Below the pieces are notes generated by a model. That model did no database searches, was not told the origin of the DNA, and saw only the letters and a program-made list of their open reading frames with translations. The translations under genes and the position numbers were made by a program. A DNA stretch of 64,000 nucleotides from Streptomyces sp. V1I1 (GTDB lineage: Bacteria; Actinomycetota; Actinomycetes; Streptomycetales; Streptomycetaceae), in assembly GCF_030817355.1 (NCBI RefSeq), contig NZ_JAUSZH010000001.1, positions 620,001 through 684,000 on the forward strand, given 5' to 3'. How positions within the stretch are numbered: position 1 is the first letter of the stretch; every line of letters begins with the position of its first letter. Below are positions 61,660 through 64,000 of this stretch, piece by piece.

Positions 61660-63141
61660 TCAGTTCACTCCGTTCGCTCGGCCAGGGCCGACGGACGCGT
61701 CCGGCTCTTCGAGCGGTGGCGTGATGGGCAGGCAGACCTCGAACCTCGTGTCACCGGGCTGTGAGTACGCTCTGATGTCGCCGTGGTGCTTGTTGACCAC
61801 GATCCGGTAGGAGATGTCGAGCCCCAGGCCGGTTCCCTCGCCGACCGGTTTGGTCGTGAAGAACGGTTCGAAGATCCGCGGGCGGATTTCGGGCGGGATG
61901 CCGTGTCCGGTGTCGTGCACCTCGACAACGATGCGGTCACCCTCGCGCCGGGAAGTGAGGGTGAGGGTTCCGGTTCCGTCCATCGCTCCGAGCGCGTTGT
62001 CGATGAGGTTCGTCCACACCTGGTTGAGCTCCGCACCGTACGCCGGAATCGGCGGCAGGCCGCGGTCGTAATGCTTCACCACGTTCACGCCGGACGGGAT
62101 CTTGGCCTGCAGCATCACCAGCGTGGCGTCGAGGAGTTCGTGGACGTCGACCGGCTGCTGGGCGGCGCGGTCGAGCTGCGAGTACTGGCGTGCCGCGTCG
62201 ACGAGGCCCGAGATTCGGGTGACCGCGTCCTCGATCTCGCCCATCAGCAGCTCGGTGTCGATGGTGTAGGCGAGCCAGCGCACTGCCGATTCCTGATGCT
62301 CCTCCCCCAACGCAGCAGTGGCCTCGGACAGCCATGTCGCGTCGATGCCGCCGGCGACGAGCGTGGGCGCGATGTCCCAGCCCTGGCGGATGCCGTGGTC
62401 CTCGAGCCAGTCGGCGAGTTCGTCCTCGGCGTCGGACGCCTCGATGGCCGAGAGCGTACGGTCGGCGCTGGCGCGTGTGATGGCCGCGTCCTGCATGGCG
62501 ACCAGTTGGTGCAGCTGGCTGCCGTCGAGGCGGCCGTCGGCGAGGAGGGCGAGCTTGTGGCGCATTCCTGTCACCCGGCTGCGCAAGGAGTCGGTGGCGC
62601 GTACGGCCGCTGCCGCGGGGTTGTTGAGTTCGTGGGTGAGGCCCGCGGCGAGGGAGCCGAGCGCCACCAATCGCTCTCGTTCGGCGAGGATGGTGTTGGT
62701 GGCGCGGGTGCCGAAGAAGAGGCCCTCGAGCAGGTGGAGGGCCATGGGGAACCACGTGCGGATGGCCTGGGCGAACTCGTCCGCGGGCAGGACGAACAGC
62801 TCGACGTCGGTGATGGCTCGCAGCGTGTTGGGGTAGGCCTGGTCCACCCGGTCTCCTAGATAGGCCTGTGTGGCCCCGGCGTAGACGCCGATCTGGTCCG
62901 TGCGGCTGACTTCGATGTCGTCGCCGTGAAGGCGGCGCAGGACGGCCACGGTGCCGCCGAGCAGTACGAAAAAGCAGGTCGCGGGCTCGCCCTCGGAGTA
63001 CACAGGAGCTCCGCCCTGCCGGGTCTCGACCCGGCCACGCTCAGCAAGCCATTCCAGCTGCGTGCTGTCGAGGGATTCGAAGAGAAACAACCCGCGCAGC
63101 TCGGCGGGGGTGAGCGTGGTGCGCTCGCTCTGAGCGTTCAT
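61660..63141 (-). CDS. Histidine kinase with N-terminal cyclic-nucleotide-binding domain
   Basis: 493 residues. cNMP-binding fold (about 15-135: [37 protein letters not shown]), then H170 in [17 protein letters not shown], and an ATPase with [10 protein letters not shown] (N), DTGHGIP (G1), GTGLGLDIS (G2). No membrane segment: cytoplasmic. The HELNNP motif is typical of kinases that pair with these fused sensor domains. Start ATG 63141 overlaps the stop of the upstream flavoprotein gene (ATGA 63138-63141), so the two are a translationally coupled pair. Confidence 0.9.
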   Translation of the reverse strand: MNAQSERTTLTPAELRGLFLFESLDSTQLEWLAERGRVETRQGGAPVYSEGEPATCFFVLLGGTVAVLRRLHGDDIEVSRTDQIGVYAGATQAYLGDRVDQAYPNTLRAITDVELFVLPADEFAQAIRTWFPMALHLLEGLFFGTRATNTILAERERLVALGSLAAGLTHELNNPAAAAVRATDSLRSRVTGMRHKLALLADGRLDGSQLHQLVAMQDAAITRASADRTLSAIEASDAEDELADWLEDHGIRQGWDIAPTLVAGGIDATWLSEATAALGEEHQESAVRWLAYTIDTELLMGEIEDAVTRISGLVDAARQYSQLDRAAQQPVDVHELLDATLVMLQAKIPSGVNVVKHYDRGLPPIPAYGAELNQVWTNLIDNALGAMDGTGTLTLTSRREGDRIVVEVHDTGHGIPPEIRPRIFEPFFTTKPVGEGTGLGLDISYRIVVNKHHGDIRAYSQPGDTRFEVCLPITPPLEEPDASVGPGRANGVN

Positions 63142-64000
63142 TGCGCCTCCAGGTAGCGGTGTACCAAGGAGACGGCCATGGCACCCTCCCCCACGGCGGA
63201 GGCCACACGTTTGACCGACTCGGCGCGTACGTCTCCGGCGGCGAAAACGCCGGGCACGCTGGTTTCGAGGTGGTACGGATCCCGGGACAGCGGCCACCCG
63301 GCGGGACGGGCCCCACCGGACAGCAGGTCGGGGCCGGTCAGGACGAATCCCCGCGCGTCGCGGCAGATGACGCCGTCCAGCCATTGTGTGGGCGGTTCGG
63401 CTCCGATGAAGACGAACAGGTACGACGCGTGGACCGTGGTGAGGGCGTCCGTCCTGTTGTCACGCAGGATCAGGCGTTGCAGGTGCTTTTCGCCCTCGCT
63501 GCCCGCAACTTCGGTGTGCGAGTGGATCTCGATGTTAGCGAGGGCCTCGAGCTGCTGCACCAGGTAGTGGGACATGGACTGGGTCAGGCCGGATCCCCGG
63601 ATCAGGAGATGGACCTGCTTCGCGTAGCGGGAGAAGTACACCGCGGCCTGGCCCGCGGAGTTCGCTCCGCCCACGATGTAGACGTCCTGGTCCTGGCAAC
63701 TGGCCGCCTCGAAGGAAGCGGCGCCGTAGTAGACGCCCGCCCCGGTGAACTCCTCCAGTCCCGGACCGTCCAGCCGCCGGTAGGAAACCCCGGTGGCCAG
63801 CACGACGGTGTGGGCGCCGATCGATGTCCCGTCGCTGAACCGCAGTACGCGCCCCGCTCCCGCGGCTTCCAGGGACACCACCTCACGTGCGGTGAGGATC
63901 TCGGCGCCGAAGCGCATGGCCTGGCGGCGGGCACGGTCCGCCAGCTGGGCCCCCGACACTCCATCGGGAAACCCGAGATAGTTCTCGATCCGGCTGCTCT
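63138..64000 (-). CDS. Thioredoxin-reductase-like FAD oxidoreductase, 5' end beyond the window
   Basis: 287 codons visible; the N-terminus lies past the window end. NAD(P)-binding GGANSAGQAAVYFSR, SRIENYLGFPDGVSG, ATGVSYRRL, FAAGDVRAESVKRVASAVGEG. The usual redox CxxC of thioredoxin reductase is replaced (YYGAASFEAASCQDQD), as in the subfamily fused to or encoded with cyclic-nucleotide domains. Likely a redox signalling flavoprotein feeding the downstream kinase. Confidence 0.88.
   Translation of the reverse strand, partial: SSRIENYLGFPDGVSGAQLADRARRQAMRFGAEILTAREVVSLEAAGAGRVLRFSDGTSIGAHTVVLATGVSYRRLDGPGLEEFTGAGVYYGAASFEAASCQDQDVYIVGGANSAGQAAVYFSRYAKQVHLLIRGSGLTQSMSHYLVQQLEALANIEIHSHTEVAGSEGEKHLQRLILRDNRTDALTTVHASYLFVFIGAEPPTQWLDGVICRDARGFVLTGPDLLSGGARPAGWPLSRDPYHLETSVPGVFAAGDVRAESVKRVASAVGEGAMAVSLVHRYLEAQ

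Overview
The window is Streptomyces chromosome. The evidence is very high G+C with strong third-position GC, many GTG starts, ATGA/GTGA start-stop overlaps, a conservon (cvn) locus, a DUF6397 gene, the SNF2/SWIM pair, Tat and Sec secreted enzymes with ricin-type lectin modules, and an IS481-type remnant of the streptomycete kind. No rRNA, tRNA or CRISPR array was seen.

Layout. 1-6.1 kb: a secreted adenosine deaminase-family enzyme (cut by the window edge), then a CseA/CseB/CseC-like lipoprotein/regulator/kinase operon followed by a class A penicillin-binding protein whose transpeptidase active site is gone. 6.2-11 kb: VOC protein, F420-type oxidoreductase, type V uracil-DNA glycosylase, a pair of small HTH genes (one a remnant), a frameshifted GlcG/HbpS gene and its MFS partner. 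11-15.5 kb: secreted polysaccharide enzymes (GH16 glucanase with a lectin module, a lectin/beta-helix protein) among scars of a chitinase and an EamA transporter. 15.6-21.4 kb: DUF485/acetate-type symporter, SRPBCC protein, and the tdh-kbl-LysR threonine degradation operon. 21.6-31 kb: IS481 remnant, orphan receiver, DUF6397, then a conservon (MHYT-cvnA-B-C and D-B') split by a convergent acetyltransferase. 31-39.7 kb: small conserved genes, fatty acid desaturase, SNF2 helicase with SWIM protein, amidase. 39.7-47.5 kb: a GAF-type regulator, aldehyde dehydrogenase, APC permease, choline oxidase and an ExaC-type aldehyde dehydrogenase, which together look like a choline-to-betaine and aldehyde oxidation cluster.

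47.5-64 kb is a redox/dormancy-type island resembling the DosR/OsdR regulons: three tandem-domain universal stress proteins, a NarL-family regulator, a double-GAF sensor kinase, phosphoketolase, a P2-type cation ATPase, and a cyclic-nucleotide-domain kinase overlapping a thioredoxin-reductase-like flavoprotein. Between the intact genes lie gene fossils: integrase, two USP genes, flavodoxin tail, kinase tail and Mg-ATPase tail. The island has been eroded, but the intact genes keep strong terminators, ribosome sites and dyad-symmetric upstream motifs.

The items most worth a second look are the catalytically dead transpeptidase domain beside a sigE-less Cse-type operon, the split conservon, the dyad-containing 21-bp triple repeat before the cation ATPase, the perfect 13-bp inverted repeat over the glucanase promoter, and the eroded DosR-like island.
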